This document shows positions 35,306 to 46,959 of a stretch of DNA of 64,000 bases, piece by piece. Position 1 is the stretch's first letter. Each line of letters opens with the position of its first letter. A program made the position numbers and the translations under genes. This DNA is from Henckelia pumila. Lineage: Eukaryota > Streptophyta > Magnoliopsida > Lamiales > Gesneriaceae. The notes under the pieces are model-generated. The model was not told where the DNA came from and made no database searches. It was given only the letters and a program-made list of their open reading frames with translations. Location: positions 129,488,375 to 129,552,374 of the forward strand of contig NC_133121.1 in NCBI RefSeq assembly GCF_033568475.1, read 5' to 3'.

Positions 35306-38300
35306 AATCATCAAATACCACATTAATAGATTCAATGATAGTTCTAGTTCGATAAGCTCGACTATTCAAAGCATATCCAAGAAATAAACACTTATCGCTT
35401 TTTGAATCAAACTTAGCCAACTGCATACTGTCATTCAAAACATAACATATGCATCCAAAAATATGAAAATATTTAAGGTTAGGCCTCTTTCCCATGAGAA
35501 TTTCATAGGATGTCATAGTAGAACCTTTCCTTAAATATACCCTATTGGATATGTGACATGCAATATTTAAAGCCTCAGCCCAAAATCGTTTTGCAATATT
35601 TTTGGAGATTAACATAACCCTTGCCATCTCTTGGAGGGTTCTGTTTTTTCTGTCGGCAATGCCATTCTGCTGAGGTGTCTTAGGTGCTGAATATTCATGT
35701 GATATACCTTCCTTTTCACAGAATTGATCAAACAATGAGTTTTCAAATTTCTTACCATGGTCAGTTCGAATCCTGATAACCTTCAAAGCAAACAGATTAG
35801 TGATATGCTTTATCAATTTTTTGAAAGCATCGAAAGTTTCAGACTTTTCTATTAAAAAACTTACCCATGAGTACCTTGAAAAGTCATCAACACACACAAA
35901 TGAATACCTCTTACCTCCACAGCTTTCAACCTCCATAGGTCCCATTAAGTCCATGTGTAGGAGTTCAAGACATCGTGTTGTCCCACAGTGTTGTAACACT
36001 GGATGTGACACACGAGTTTGCTTACCTTTTTGACAGTCTCCACACACATATGGAACTCCAGAAGTTAAATTTGGCATCCTACGTACAGCATCATACTGGC
36101 TCAATTTTTTCAATGCTTTGAAGTTGGCATGTCCCAACTTTTGATGCCATAAATTCAAATCATCAACCTTGGTGAATTTGCAAGCAAGTTCATCACCAAG
36201 TTGATAACAGTTGTCCGATGATCTAGACCCTGTCAAAATACACGAATTACTTTTATAAAAACTTGACATAAATTCTTATCAAATTTAACATAAAGATCAC
36301 CATCACAAAGTTGACTAATGCTAATAAGATTTGCATTTAATCCTTCAACATGTAGAACATTGTGAAGCTTAGGCAGTCCTTCTACATTCAAAGTTCATTT
36401 TCCAACAATCTTTCCATTGGCTCCTCCTCCATATGTCACTTTTCCTTTATCCTGTTCAACATAGTCAGAAAGATACTTCTTCAATCCTGTCATGTGGCGT
36501 GAACTGCCACTGTCGAAGTACCAATGACCTGCAACATTAGTTTTTAAGGAAGTATAAACAACATTACAACTGGATTTAGCTTTTGGTACCCAAACCTTTT
36601 TCTCAGTATTTTTCCTCCTGGCAGTGTTCTGGTTCAGTGTTGGCAACACTGATGACAGTTCTTGCCTGGAATTCCAATACATATAGTCATACCTGAGTTT
36701 GAAACAGTAAGGCTTGATGTGACCTTGCTTGTGACAGTAATGACAAACAAACATACGTTTCCTTTGCTTTTTATTTTGAACAGGAGCTTGTGCCTTCAAT
36801 GAAATTGGTTTTTCCTTTGGAATTGCAATAGGAACGCTAGCAGATTTATTGTTCTCTTTGACAAAAACAGTTTTTGATGACTCCCCAACTTCAAACTTGC
36901 TATTATGAAATCCTAGACCAGCTCTATCATCTTTTCCCATCATCAGAATTGAATCCAACTTGGTCTTGCTTGAATTATACTTTGCGAGAGTTGCATTGGA
37001 TCTTCCAAGCTCTTCTTTGACCTTGCCTAGTTCTAAATCCTTCTTGCTCAGAACAACTTCTAGTCTAGCCACTGAAGCTTTCAGTTCACTGTTCTCCTTT
37101 GTTAAAGCAGAATTTGTCTTGTTCCTTAATATCCAGTCATTATACAATTCTTCATACATCTTCTGAGCATTATCCCAAGAAAGTTCTACTTCACCAGCTT
37201 CCTGATTTGAGTCTCCAGAAACAGATGCATTCAGACACAGTACCTTTTGGTCAGTGTTGTGACCAAGTGTTGTGACACCTGTGATAACACTGTGTTTCTT
37301 CTACAGCACCAAAACTGAAAGGGCATTGTGAGTCTCTTCTTCTCCTTGTTTTGTTCCTTCCTCATCTTCATCATCACTTAGGGAAGCACACATTCCTTTG
37401 CGAAGTCTGGTTGGACACTCATTAGCATAGTGACCGAAGCCTGTGCACTCATGACACTTCACAGATTCAAACTTCTTCGATATATTCAGTGTTTTTCCTT
37501 CTTTCTGAAAGTGATTTTGACTCTTTGAAGGGATGGTATTCTGTTCTGGTCCGCATATCCTCAATGGTTTTCCAACAGCAGGAGCATTCAAAACTTTGGA
37601 TTTCTGACCAGGTTTCTTATAATCTCTCATTCTCTTCAAGTAGTTACCAAATTGTTTGGTAAGAAAGGCGATTGAATCATCTCCTAAGTCAGACTCGTTG
37701 ACTCCCTGTGTCAGATCAACAAAATCATTGTATGAGTCATTAGAAACTTGAAGTGCAATAGACTTACCTTTGTCCTTTTTTCCAAAATTCATCTCTAACT
37801 CATATGTTCGAAATGAACTCATCAATTAATCCAATCCCAGAATTGATGTGTCTTTTGATTCATCAATGACACAAATCTTCATTTGAAATCTTTTCGGCAG
37901 TGATCTCAACACTTTGCTCACCAAGCGTTCATTTGAAATAGCATCACCAAGATCAATTGCCTCATTCTCGATCTTCCTCAAGCGGCGTTCAAATCATCAA
38001 TTGTCTCACTCTCTTCCATTCTCAGATTTTCAAACTGAGTAGTGGGAATCCTTCTTTTGGTTCGACGCACACTATCTGATCCTTCACAGTGCATTTGAAG
38101 TTTTTTCCAAGCCTGTTTAGCACATACACAGTTAGTGACCAGTGAAAACATATTAGAATCAAGAGATATAAATATAGCATTAAGAGTTTTGTTGTTCATA
38201 TTCGAAGCAGCAGTTTCATCGGCATTCCATTCCGTTTCTGGTTTGAGGAGAGAATCTCATTCTCCATCAGTTCTCCTTGGTGGATTCCAGCCTTGTAACA

Positions 38301-38423
38301 CACGCTTCCATGCCTTTTCATCAATCAATTTGATGTAGACACGCATCCTAACTTTCTTGATAGCATAGTTGGATCATCCAAGATTGGAGGACGTTGAGCA
38401 GTTCCTGAATAAGGTATCTCCAT
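35306..38423 (-). pseudogene. Sirevirus gag, protease and integrase (5' part of gag-pol)
   Basis: It begins at the ATG at 38423 (MEIPYSGTAQRPPILDD), soon after the primer site. The gag capsid (UBN2-type) is broken by frameshifts and a stop. It continues at 37825-37301 with the knuckle CHECTGFGHYANEC, then in the same frame after a TAG (37301) at 37159-36395 with a Lys/Glu-rich coiled coil, a second knuckle CHYCHKQGHIKPYC and the protease motif DSGSSRHMTG. A stop and a frameshift precede the GAG-pre-integrase (LWHQKLGH) and integrase core at 36269-35306. The DDE core reads MDLMGP, TDHGKKF and QQNGIADRKN: the expected catalytic Glu is Asp and the usual TDNG is TDHG. It runs into the gypsy insertion at the AGCAT duplication. 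Confidence 0.86.
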
Positions 38424-38480
38424 TGTGATATCCTGTCAAACACAAAAACAGAATCACACTTAGTATCGTCAAGTGAATGT

Positions 38481-38491
38481 CTCTGACGCCA
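38481..38491 (-). promoter_or_regulatory. Probable Sirevirus primer binding site
   Basis: On the minus strand TGGCGTCAGAG follows the 5' LTR end by a few bases. It matches the Met-tRNA site TGGTATCAGAG at nine of eleven positions, so it is a worn or variant site. Confidence 0.6.
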
Positions 38492-38493
38492 AT

Positions 38494-39270
38494 TGTAAGG
38501 TTTGGACAGTCTGAAATCACAGAAATACCAGAAATAAATATTCGAGAGAGTGTTATCTTTCAGTATTGTCAACACTTCAAGAAAACACTATGCATCAGAA
38601 TAATTAACTAACAACAAAAGTAAATAGCACACAGATATTTATGCACAAGTACTAAGTACTTGTACGATGCCTCATGGCAAAATAATCACTAGAAAATCAA
38701 ATAAGTTTACAAAAACAAACTAGTGATTGTTTTACGAAAAATCTACTTTTCTCAACAGATTAAGAAAATAAAAGACTTCCTAAAAACTAGTAAGAACTAG
38801 AATAATAAATCAATAGGAAGTTCTAAACCGAAAACGAAAACCAAAGAAACACTTTCTGAACAACACTTCACTCGTGTGTTCTTCAGTGTTTCCAACACTA
38901 CTCGGCAACACAACGTAGCAGTAGTATCTCTTCAGAAATTCTTCAATGATAGATCTTCAATACACTAGAATTTTTTCAATACTTTCTCTATGTATTTTGC
39001 TCTCTATGTTTCACTCTCTTGATCTCTCTATCTCGTTGTTTTTTTTCTCTCGGTCCAAGCACTCCTATAAATAGATCTTCAATATATTTCCATAAATAAG
39101 AACCTACAAAGCATGGAAACAATATATCATCAGAATCAAATATTTCGAATCAAGATATAACTGATATTACAAATTTTAAAACTTGTTCTAAGAAAGGCAA
39201 AACTATAAATATAGAAATTGAATGCAATAAGGAAATAATTTAAAAGACATGTGCACGACATGTTCTTTCA
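38494..39270 (-). repeat. Sirevirus-like 5' LTR (right copy)
   Basis: 777 bp, the transcriptional start side of the minus-oriented element. It carries the imperfect palindromes at 38561-38577 and 38884-38899. The TTGTA duplication follows at 39271-39275. Confidence 0.92.
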
Positions 39271-39275
39271 TTGTA

Positions 39276-40249
39276 TATCAGTATATATATGGTACTTTGT
39301 TAATCGAAACTATTGAAATTTAATCTATTTAGTCACTGAAGCATACGGCTCGATTTGGAAAATTATTTAAAAAGTTATTTTTTTACAAATTTTTTATAAA
39401 ATATTTTAAAAGTTATTTTAAAAATAAATATATTTTGACAACTATTCTATTAAAACGATTTTTGAGTAGAACTAATGTAATTAAATTTTCAACATTATAT
39501 TCTCTTTAATTATGTCAACATAAAAACACATCTCAATTATTCTTTAAAGACTATAATAATTAAAAAAAATTCTTAATTTAAAAATATTTTTCAAAAGTAT
39601 TTTACAAAAATTTTGTTTGAACACATATTTTAAAAATATTTATCACCTATAAAATGTTTTTAAAATACTTGTAATATAATGATCTGATTCTCTAGTTGCA
39701 ACTTGCAATCTAATATTTACCATCTTTTGGATGATATAGGATATTATGGTAATCTGGCGATGGGCATCAATAACCTCTTGACGCTACCAGTGGTAGCACA
39801 CTTTATTCATACATGCATATCCTTCTATCGGCGAATGTAGTTGTACATGGAATATTGACGTCTGATAATTTTTAAATAATCACCTATATCGCATGTAAAT
39901 TATTTGATTAATTAAAAGTTTATTTTATGTATAATAATAATTAAATTATTTCATTGATTTATTTTATGATTTAAATTTTGAAATAATGATTTTGACGTTC
40001 TTTTCATGAATTGCTCTTTAATGATTTTCAAGAGATGGTGTCGAGATGACTGTCGGAGAAAGATGTCCCGGTACAGTGAAAAGTTTAAAAATTATTTTTT
40101 GGTAACGAGGGAATAAAATTGTATTCATTTTAAACCTTCTTTATTTTAATTTTCAAAGAGCCTTGTTTTATAGGATTTGAGTAACTTTTAAATTTCAGTA
40201 TAGCATTTTTAATAGTGTGAGTAGCAACTTTTTAAATAAATAAAGTAGT
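39276..40249. other. Gene-free AT-rich stretch with a decayed MITE
   Basis: About 39345-39670 resembles the 4521-4869 MITE in composition and in its repeated TTTTAAAATA words. Nothing else is recognisable. Confidence 0.35.
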
Positions 40250-42150
40250 TAGAAGAGCAAATTTTATTTTATTATTAATTATTTTACGCTAAAAAAACAA
40301 GAGAGAGCGGAGCGTGAGACGTGAGAAAGGAGAGGAGAAAGGGAGGACGACTAGGGTTTGTGAGTGGAGGAAGAAGGCTCAATTCGAGCAATTTTTTATC
40401 GTTTTCTGCGCATCGATCCATTGGCCCATCAACGCTCCAAAACGAGGCAAGTATAATTCGTTTATTTGATGTATCGTTGAATCCGAAGTAATTTTAAAGG
40501 ATTTTTTTACGAGTTTATAATTATCTAGACTCGATTGATGAATTATGTACATGTATATGAAAATTTTCATTGTGCGTGTGTCTTTCAGCGTGAACAGTGT
40601 CGTGAACAGTACTCTGTGTGTGTGTGTGTGTTTATGCACGAAATGTGTGTTTTTGTTTGTGCAGTGTCTTTTGCATGTGCAGTGTGTGTGTTTTTATATG
40701 TACAGTGTGTGTTTTAAGCATGTGTATATTTTTATGTGCGTGCAAAAGTTTTTCGTGTGTGTGCAAATTTTTTATGTGTGCGTGCAAATTTCTGTGTGTG
40801 TTTTTTTGCATGGGTAAAAAATTTGTATTGTGTTGGGTGAGTTGAAGTAAGAGAAAAATATTTTGAAGTTTTATGACTTAAGTGGTGAAGTTACGCTTAA
40901 AGAAGACGGCGTCGTGTGGATGTAGGTCTTTGGATCATGATGTCCCGTCACTAAAGAAGACGCCGTGTGGATGTAGGCCTTCAGGTCATTATGCCCCGTC
41001 AAACCTGAATTTTCTTGTATTATTTTGATAAAGTTCCCATTAAAATGTTGAATTAGAATTTTCTGAACCACATGTCAAAATGTTTGGGGTTGAGGAAAAA
41101 TTTGAGGAATGTGAATTTTAATTGAGACAAGTTTGAAGAGTGTGTGCGTATTGTAATTGAAGAAAAGTTTAAGGAGTGTGTGCATATTTTAATTAAAGAA
41201 AAGTTTGGGGAGTGTGCACGTATATATTTAATTGAGGTGAATGTGAAAAGTGCATGAGGTGATGTGATGGTGTAAAATTTAAGAGAAAAGTCTGAGGATG
41301 TGTGCTTGTGTAAGTGTTGATGCTTGCATGACTTGAGATTTAGGGTTTAAATGTGAATTGTGTTGAAAGTTTTAAAGTATTGTATATGTATTTTGTTATT
41401 TTCGGATTTACTTGCTGAGCCTGTAGGCTTACTAGATTTCTTCGATGCAGTTGTGGTGGGTTTTGTTGGCGAAGATAGTGATTCTGAGCTCAGGGCCACT
41501 TATCCGAGCCATAAAGTCTTTTCGCGATATAGATTCAGTTTATGCACTTTTACGAATAAAGAATGTTATGCTTAAATTGATTGAATATGAGGGTTAATTT
41601 GTTATTTGAGAAAAAAATGTTAAAAGTTTTATTATGTTTATTTTGAAAGAACTTTAATTTCTAAGTTTTTTTATTTATGTCAATTTATATATGAAGAAGT
41701 ATTTTCATGCATTAGATGTAATTCTTCAGTACTTTAAATGTTAAATTTTATGTTCAAGCTTTGATTTATGGTCATGAATTTTATTGGGTTGAATTGTTTT
41801 TTATTTAAAGTAAATATTTTAATATTGGATAGTTGAGTTTTACGAAAATTTTCGAAGATTTTTAATTTAATGAGATTATAATATCTGAAGACTTTATTTC
41901 ATATTTAAATCGTTTATTTTTTATTTTTTGAAGATTTTAATTTATTGGAGAGGATTTCAATTTTGAAAAGTTATGTTTATCAATTTATGTCTTTGTTAGT
42001 GCACAAAGTTTATAATGGATTTTAGTATTTTATATGTATTATTATTTTCAAGATTAATGTGCAAAGTTATTATGTATTTGATATGCATGGGTCAGCCATG
42101 TCGAAATAAAAATTTCTCTACATTTATTTTATAAAAATTTACGGACGTTA
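40250..42150 (+). other. Unclassified repeat-rich block, possibly a solo LTR
   Basis: Less AT-rich than its surroundings. It opens with a GA-rich leader-like stretch, then TG-rich DNA (40555-40830), a twofold 51-55-bp repeat (40897-41002, AAAGAAGACG to TGCCCCGTC), about four 35-40-bp units built on GAAAAGTTTGAGGAGTGTGTG (41095-41255), and a segment near 41415 (TTGCTGAGCCTGTAGGC) of a kind seen in gypsy LTRs. It ends near CGGACGTTACA. No clean TG...CA boundaries with a target duplication were found. The Cys-rich ORFs in the TG-rich part are artefacts of the repeat. Confidence 0.35.
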
Positions 42151-43374
42151 CATAATACCTTTTTTTGCCTTTTCATCTCCTTCTCCTTTCATATGGTAGA
42201 GTGGAGTTTTTTTGTTTGGCCTTTTACGACTTGTATTTTCAGATCGATTTTTTCGGTTTAAATAATATATACAAGTTTACTATCCAAAAAGAAAAAAAAC
42301 CTATTAGTAAAAGTTATAAAATTTCTCTCCTTTATTTAGATGGAAAGATGAATTGTTAAGTTAATTAATTTTCGAAGAACCCGAGATCTCGTCTAAAATG
42401 GAAACCTTCATGTCACATGTGTTTGTAAAATCTCTAGCTCATTTCAGTAACACTCATGCATTCTCTACAATTTTGCATTAAAAAAATTTATATGTTAAAT
42501 TTTGCCATATTTGGGGTTCGCAATAAGTTTGTTCATCTAACACCTGGTTGGATTATTCTATGCTACACCTGGTTGCTGTCAACCACATTTTCCCGAAAGT
42601 TTCGTGTATTGATTTAAAATTAATGTTTCAGAGTATACTCTTAGGTACAGTTTGGATCTAGCGATAATAAATAATACATGGTTCGAAATATAAAATGATA
42701 GTTAATATAGTATTTGATTTGATTGATAGATGATAGTTTATTTGATTTTATTGATTAAATTTTTTTATGAAAATGAGAAATTATCATTTTGTCCTTTTAA
42801 GAATAAAATAAAATATGAATAATATTATTTATAAGGGTAATATAGTAATTTAAATTAAATGATTTGATTGATGTAATAAAAATGATTAATGATTTATTTG
42901 ATGCAAAATAAATAATTAATAGATGGATAAATAGTATGACGAGAAGAACGCGAGATTGAATATGATAAGTTATACATGTACAAATAATACTTGTACCAAA
43001 GGTGCCTTATCCATCCATAATCTGTATGTTTTGACTAGATATTCAAAATAGAAAACTGCAAGGTTTTTTTTTTTGAGTTGATATCACAAATTTATATTCG
43101 TGAAACGATCTTAATCTGATTCAATCCATATATCTAGTGAAAAATAATACTTTAACATAAGAAATATTTTTCATGAGTCGTGTCTTACTGGAAATTTGAC
43201 TTACAAAATTGATCATTGAGACGATTTTATGTTAGTTTTTAATAAATATTAAAAAATGGTAGTAAAAGAATTTAAAATTCATAAAATTCAATAAGTACTC
43301 AAATGCAAGCAAAACAGATTAACGCGAGTGTTCGTCAGCATTTTTCGGGTGATGTGTGTCAATATTTAACTGAC
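42151..43374. other. Gene-free AT-rich intergenic stretch
   Basis: About 42645-42960 may be a worn MITE, with GATTGAT/TTTGATTT-rich self-complementary DNA. No gene is supported. Confidence 0.35.
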
Positions 43375-43500
43375 ATGTATGCAGTTGGACCAAAATCATT
43401 GAAAATTAAAAGTTAATGTACCAAAACTAAAATTTGAAAAATTAATGGACCAAAACCAAAACATATATGGACAAGTTAATTGACCAAAAAAATTATTTTT
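43375..43500. mobile_element. MITE family A, truncated copy A3
   Basis: It contains TGCAGTTGGACCAAAA and the end 'GGACAAGTTAATTGACCAA' also found in the full copies at 55055-55357 and 59901-60200. Only the right half is present. Confidence 0.6.
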
Positions 43501-43524
43501 CATAATCTTTCACCGTTTTCTTGC

Positions 43525-43640
43525 AAGAAAAGACCGAAGATTATGAAAATCAACGAAAAGTTGCGAGTTGAAACACAATTTTATATTTGCAAAAAATTTA
43601 TGTAAATAAGATCCTCGTATTTCTCGAAAGAAAGTGAATG
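43525..43640 (+). pseudogene. Relic of a glutamate-receptor 3' UTR
   Basis: This stretch matches the 3' UTR of GLR-A at about 52862-52985: AAGATTATGAA, then ACGAAAA, TTGCGAGT, and after a gap TTATGTAAATAAGATCCT against TCATGTAAAGAAGATCCT, in the same orientation. No coding exon is left upstream. The simplest reading is the tail of a lost GLR gene in the array. The match is short and partly AT-rich, so this is moderate evidence. Confidence 0.45.
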
Positions 43641-45918
43641 AAAAGCAACATTAGCAACATTGATCGTGCATTGGTAATTCAGTTTCAGGAAGCACACCCT
43701 TGTTTTATTCGATTTAAAACCAAGAGGGACAAGTACATTTTTTGTTCGGTTATTTATGTTTTGAGAAAATTGTTTTTTAGTCCAATATGCTTACTTGTTT
43801 ATGATTTTAGTTTTCTATGTTATCAAATTTCATTTTTAGTATGCTATATTTCTTTTTTTTTTTTTTGTAATTTTAGATTTTTTTTCAAAATTTATATGTA
43901 TTGTTGATGTATGTAACGTCACACCAGTATTTCATATGAAAAAAGACTAAAATTATAAAAAATAAAAATCACAAGACTGAAAACTGAAATTTTATAACAA
44001 CGAGACCAATATCGCAAAATGACAAAATTAATTTATAGGACCCAACAATGCTGTTTCCTTGTGCGTTTTTTTTTTTTCATTTTTGGTCATGTTAGAAATG
44101 GATTGTATTTTTAGTCTCGTAATTTTCATTTATTTATTTTATTTTTTAAAATTTTTTATCTCGTTGCCATGAATTTTCAATTTTTTTCATGTAACTAGTA
44201 TGTTATTTTTCATAAAAAAGAAAAAAAATCAAAGCAAATATAATTTAAAGAACTAAATATAATTCATCGTAACAAAATCCAATTTTTTTTATATAAAAAA
44301 AACATACAAGTTACCGAATTAAAAATACAAATTCACTATTAAAAACCCAAAAATAAAAAAAATTCCAAATTAAATGACCAATTAAAACTATAGTTCTCCC
44401 TGATAGAAAATTGCATTGCCCAAGTGAATTCATATTTTTATTATTATTATTATTTTTGAGCATATTCATATTTTTTTATATACTAACTTAATAAGATGGG
44501 CTCTAAAAACATTTTAGACGGCCAATTTTCAGTATGTACCACTTAAGCTGATCAACGACATTCTAGATGGCTAGATGCTTCCTAAATCCTAGCTCCCTCG
44601 CTAGTGGCTTAACCGTGAACCAATTTATATGCATGTATCACATGAATTAAAAGTCTCGATCGAATTCTTATTCATTTTGGTTGTATGTAAAAGATGAAAT
44701 TAGAAACTTAATTACGTAAATTCTTTCAACAAAATGATTTTAATTAAAAGCCACAGGGATGTAAGTTTCATGCGCATAGAATGAATTTTGTAGCAGCATG
44801 CAAGTAATCTAATTTGAAGACTAAAGACTTGTTCTGATCAATTAATAATTTCAGAAGATATTCTAAATTAATTAAATACGGCAATAGTACTTTAATTTTC
44901 AATGTTTAAATTCAATCCATTTGCACCACTTGCAAATTAAACTTAATGTTTTAAAAATATTGTGCATGCACTGATATATTCAGCAATCTAATATATTTGA
45001 GAGTATTATATATATTCAGCTTACTTTATATATATATAATTAATTAATTATGTATACTTGCGTGTGTAATGATATAATACGTGATAGCAGGAAGTTTCCT
45101 ATCAATTTTAATTGTTTTGATTAATTGATATTTCTCTATCAATTACACCATTTGCTAATTAATCTGAGGGCAAGCACTCAATGCTATAGGTAAACCTATG
45201 ATTTTAAAATAAACATGTTTCATTAAGCTGAATATTTTAACGAGAGAATTAGCAAATTAAAGATCCGTGTCCCATAATTAGTTGGCTCATCTTTGGCACC
45301 AAGTCAGGATTCTGTCAAATTTTATGAAAGTGACAAAAAAGAATTATATAAATAAATAATTTTTTTTTAAGAAGATGGCTTCAGCTAGATGCGAGGGAAT
45401 GGGCAGCTCATTATTCTTCTCTATTAATATTTTTGTCAAAACTTACTAATTACTAGTCTTGATCACCCATTTAAAAGGGGTGGAAAAAGATTACATAAAA
45501 GCTTTCAAATCCAATAAAACTCTAATCACTTATCTTGAAAACCTATTCTCAAATTTTCCATCGCAAAAAATTCCAAAATGTTAAGAAAATATCCGTGTAA
45601 AATTCACGTGATCGTGATCTTATCCCCATGTCCGAACTCCGAACCCATCTCGCTGCGGCGCACAAATCTTTGCAATGCTAACTATCTATTAGTTTTTGTT
45701 ACAACAAGTAAATATGCTGTCTTGATTAGTTTATACGGAGTAATATATGACCTGATTGATACATGAAAATTACGGAAATTATACAATAATGTATTCCAAG
45801 TCAGCTTTTATGCCGTAGGATCTAAGTAGATTATATTATTTATTAATTATATCAATTAAAAATGGATGTACTACATAGTTTGAATCATTCCCTCTTAGCT
45901 CGTGACAACATAAGTTTA
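43641..45918. other. Intergenic, including the conserved upstream flank of GLR-A
   Basis: 43785-44050 looks like a worn family B MITE. From about 44700 onward several blocks match the upstream flank of GLR-B at 57.7-60.3 kb, for example 45780-45900 against 60213-60320 (ACAATAATGTATTCC followed by GAGTCAGCTTTTAT-like sequence). No gene is seen. Confidence 0.45.
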
Positions 45919-46146
45919 AAGGTGGATTTTCGGTATACCGCATTAAAAATATTCGGTATATCGAATTAAAAATATTGATATGAAAAAATTCATATCGATA
46001 TTGATATCGAAATTCCGAAATTTTGGTATTAAAAAATTCATACTAATACCGTATAGAATCGATATACCAAAAAAATGTATATATATCGAAAAAATTTCGG
46101 TACGGTATTCCGAGAAGTCGATATTTTGGTTCGGTATCCTAGCCTT
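45919..46146. mobile_element. 228-bp MITE with 11-bp direct-repeat flanks
   Basis: It is flanked by ACATAAGTTTA at 45908-45918 and 46147-46157. The ends AAGGTGGATTTTCGG and, inverted, AAGGCTAGGATACCG are similar. The interior is rich in CGGTATACCG and ATCGATAT palindromes. It is non-coding; ORFs on both strands are by-products of the inverted repeat. Confidence 0.7.
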
Positions 46147-46412
46147 ACATAAGTTTAGGTAGTGTTTGAGAGAGCTTCTAAGTAGCACTTCTCAGTTTTC
46201 ATTCACAAATATTTGAAATTTTGTGAAGAAAAAATTGAGAAGTATTTCGTAGCCAAACACTACCTCGTGTCTTTAAGGAAGCACTTTCTACTTTTTCTTT
46301 CACAAAATTTCACAAAATTCCAAAAGTTGTGAAGCAAGAGCTTAGAAGTCTTTATAGAAACTCTAATTAGGTTCAAGAATAAAAAAATCCACTGCGCGTG
46401 GACATTAAATAT

Positions 46413-46602
46413 AGGGTGATTCTATATGTACATAGAGGATTACACGTTGGGTTAGACGTTGCACTTGAAATTACATAAATATCCTTAATGAATTTTGGAA
46501 AGATTTTTTCCAAATCAATTGGAAGGATAATTTTGTAATTTCATGTGTATTGTATAACTGTAACCCAATGTGTAGCCCTCCATGTACATGTAGCATTACT
46601 CT
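46413..46602. mobile_element. Short hairpin MITE upstream of GLR-A
   Basis: About 190 bp whose ends pair: ATATGTACATAGAGGATTAC and GTTGGGTTA on the left against TAACCCAATGTGTAG and CTCCATGTACATGTAG on the right. No target duplication could be fixed. Confidence 0.5.
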
Positions 46603-46868
46603 TAAATATATGAGTTAATTAAGCTTATTTTCTTTTGTTGCTTATTGGGTCGTCCATTATTAATTAGGATGACATATATAGCTAGCTAGTTTGAACCTTC
46701 ACCAATTGGAATTTCATTTAAAAATTAAAAAAAAACTATTTGAAATGGTGAAGTATATTTTAAGAAGTAGAAGAAGAATGAATTAATATAAAGAAAAAAG
46801 CCAAAAAGGGAAACTTCAAGTTAGAAATACATGATGAGCTGAAGACAACTACGTACATATATATATTA

Positions 46869-46886
46869 TGTTACATCGATCCCTCG
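46869..46886 (+). promoter_or_regulatory. Conserved proximal promoter or leader block of GLR-A
   Basis: TGTTACATCGATCCCTCG is identical at 61017-61034 upstream of GLR-B, at a similar distance (about 75-90 bp) from the start codon. A TATATATATAT run lies just upstream at about 46857-46867. Confidence 0.5.
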
Positions 46887-46959
46887 TATCTTATTCAGTT
46901 CCTGAAAAGTAGCAAGTGGGATTTATCCTAGTTGCTTTCCGAGGTTTATCGTTGTATGC

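Larger units (their letters stand above)
20110..39270 (-). mobile_element. Ty1/copia Sirevirus-like LTR retrotransposon, nested and inactive
   Basis: Two nearly identical LTRs (20110-20887 and 38494-39270) begin TGTAAGG and end CTTTCA on the plus strand and are flanked by the perfect 5-bp duplication TTGTA. The element reads on the minus strand: primer site, gag, protease, integrase, reverse transcriptase, RNase H, then an envelope-like ORF and several polypurine tracts before the 3' LTR. Pol order INT-RT-RH marks Ty1/copia; the envelope-like ORF and repeated AGGGGGAG tracts are Sirevirus hallmarks. A gypsy element (25944-35300) splits it between integrase and RT, so the original length was about 9.8 kb. 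Frameshifts and stops in gag-pol and changed catalytic residues make it non-autonomous. Confidence 0.93.

Noticed and set aside
40535-40845. Three cysteine/valine-rich small ORFs
   Set aside because: They are translations of a TG-repeat tract in three frames.
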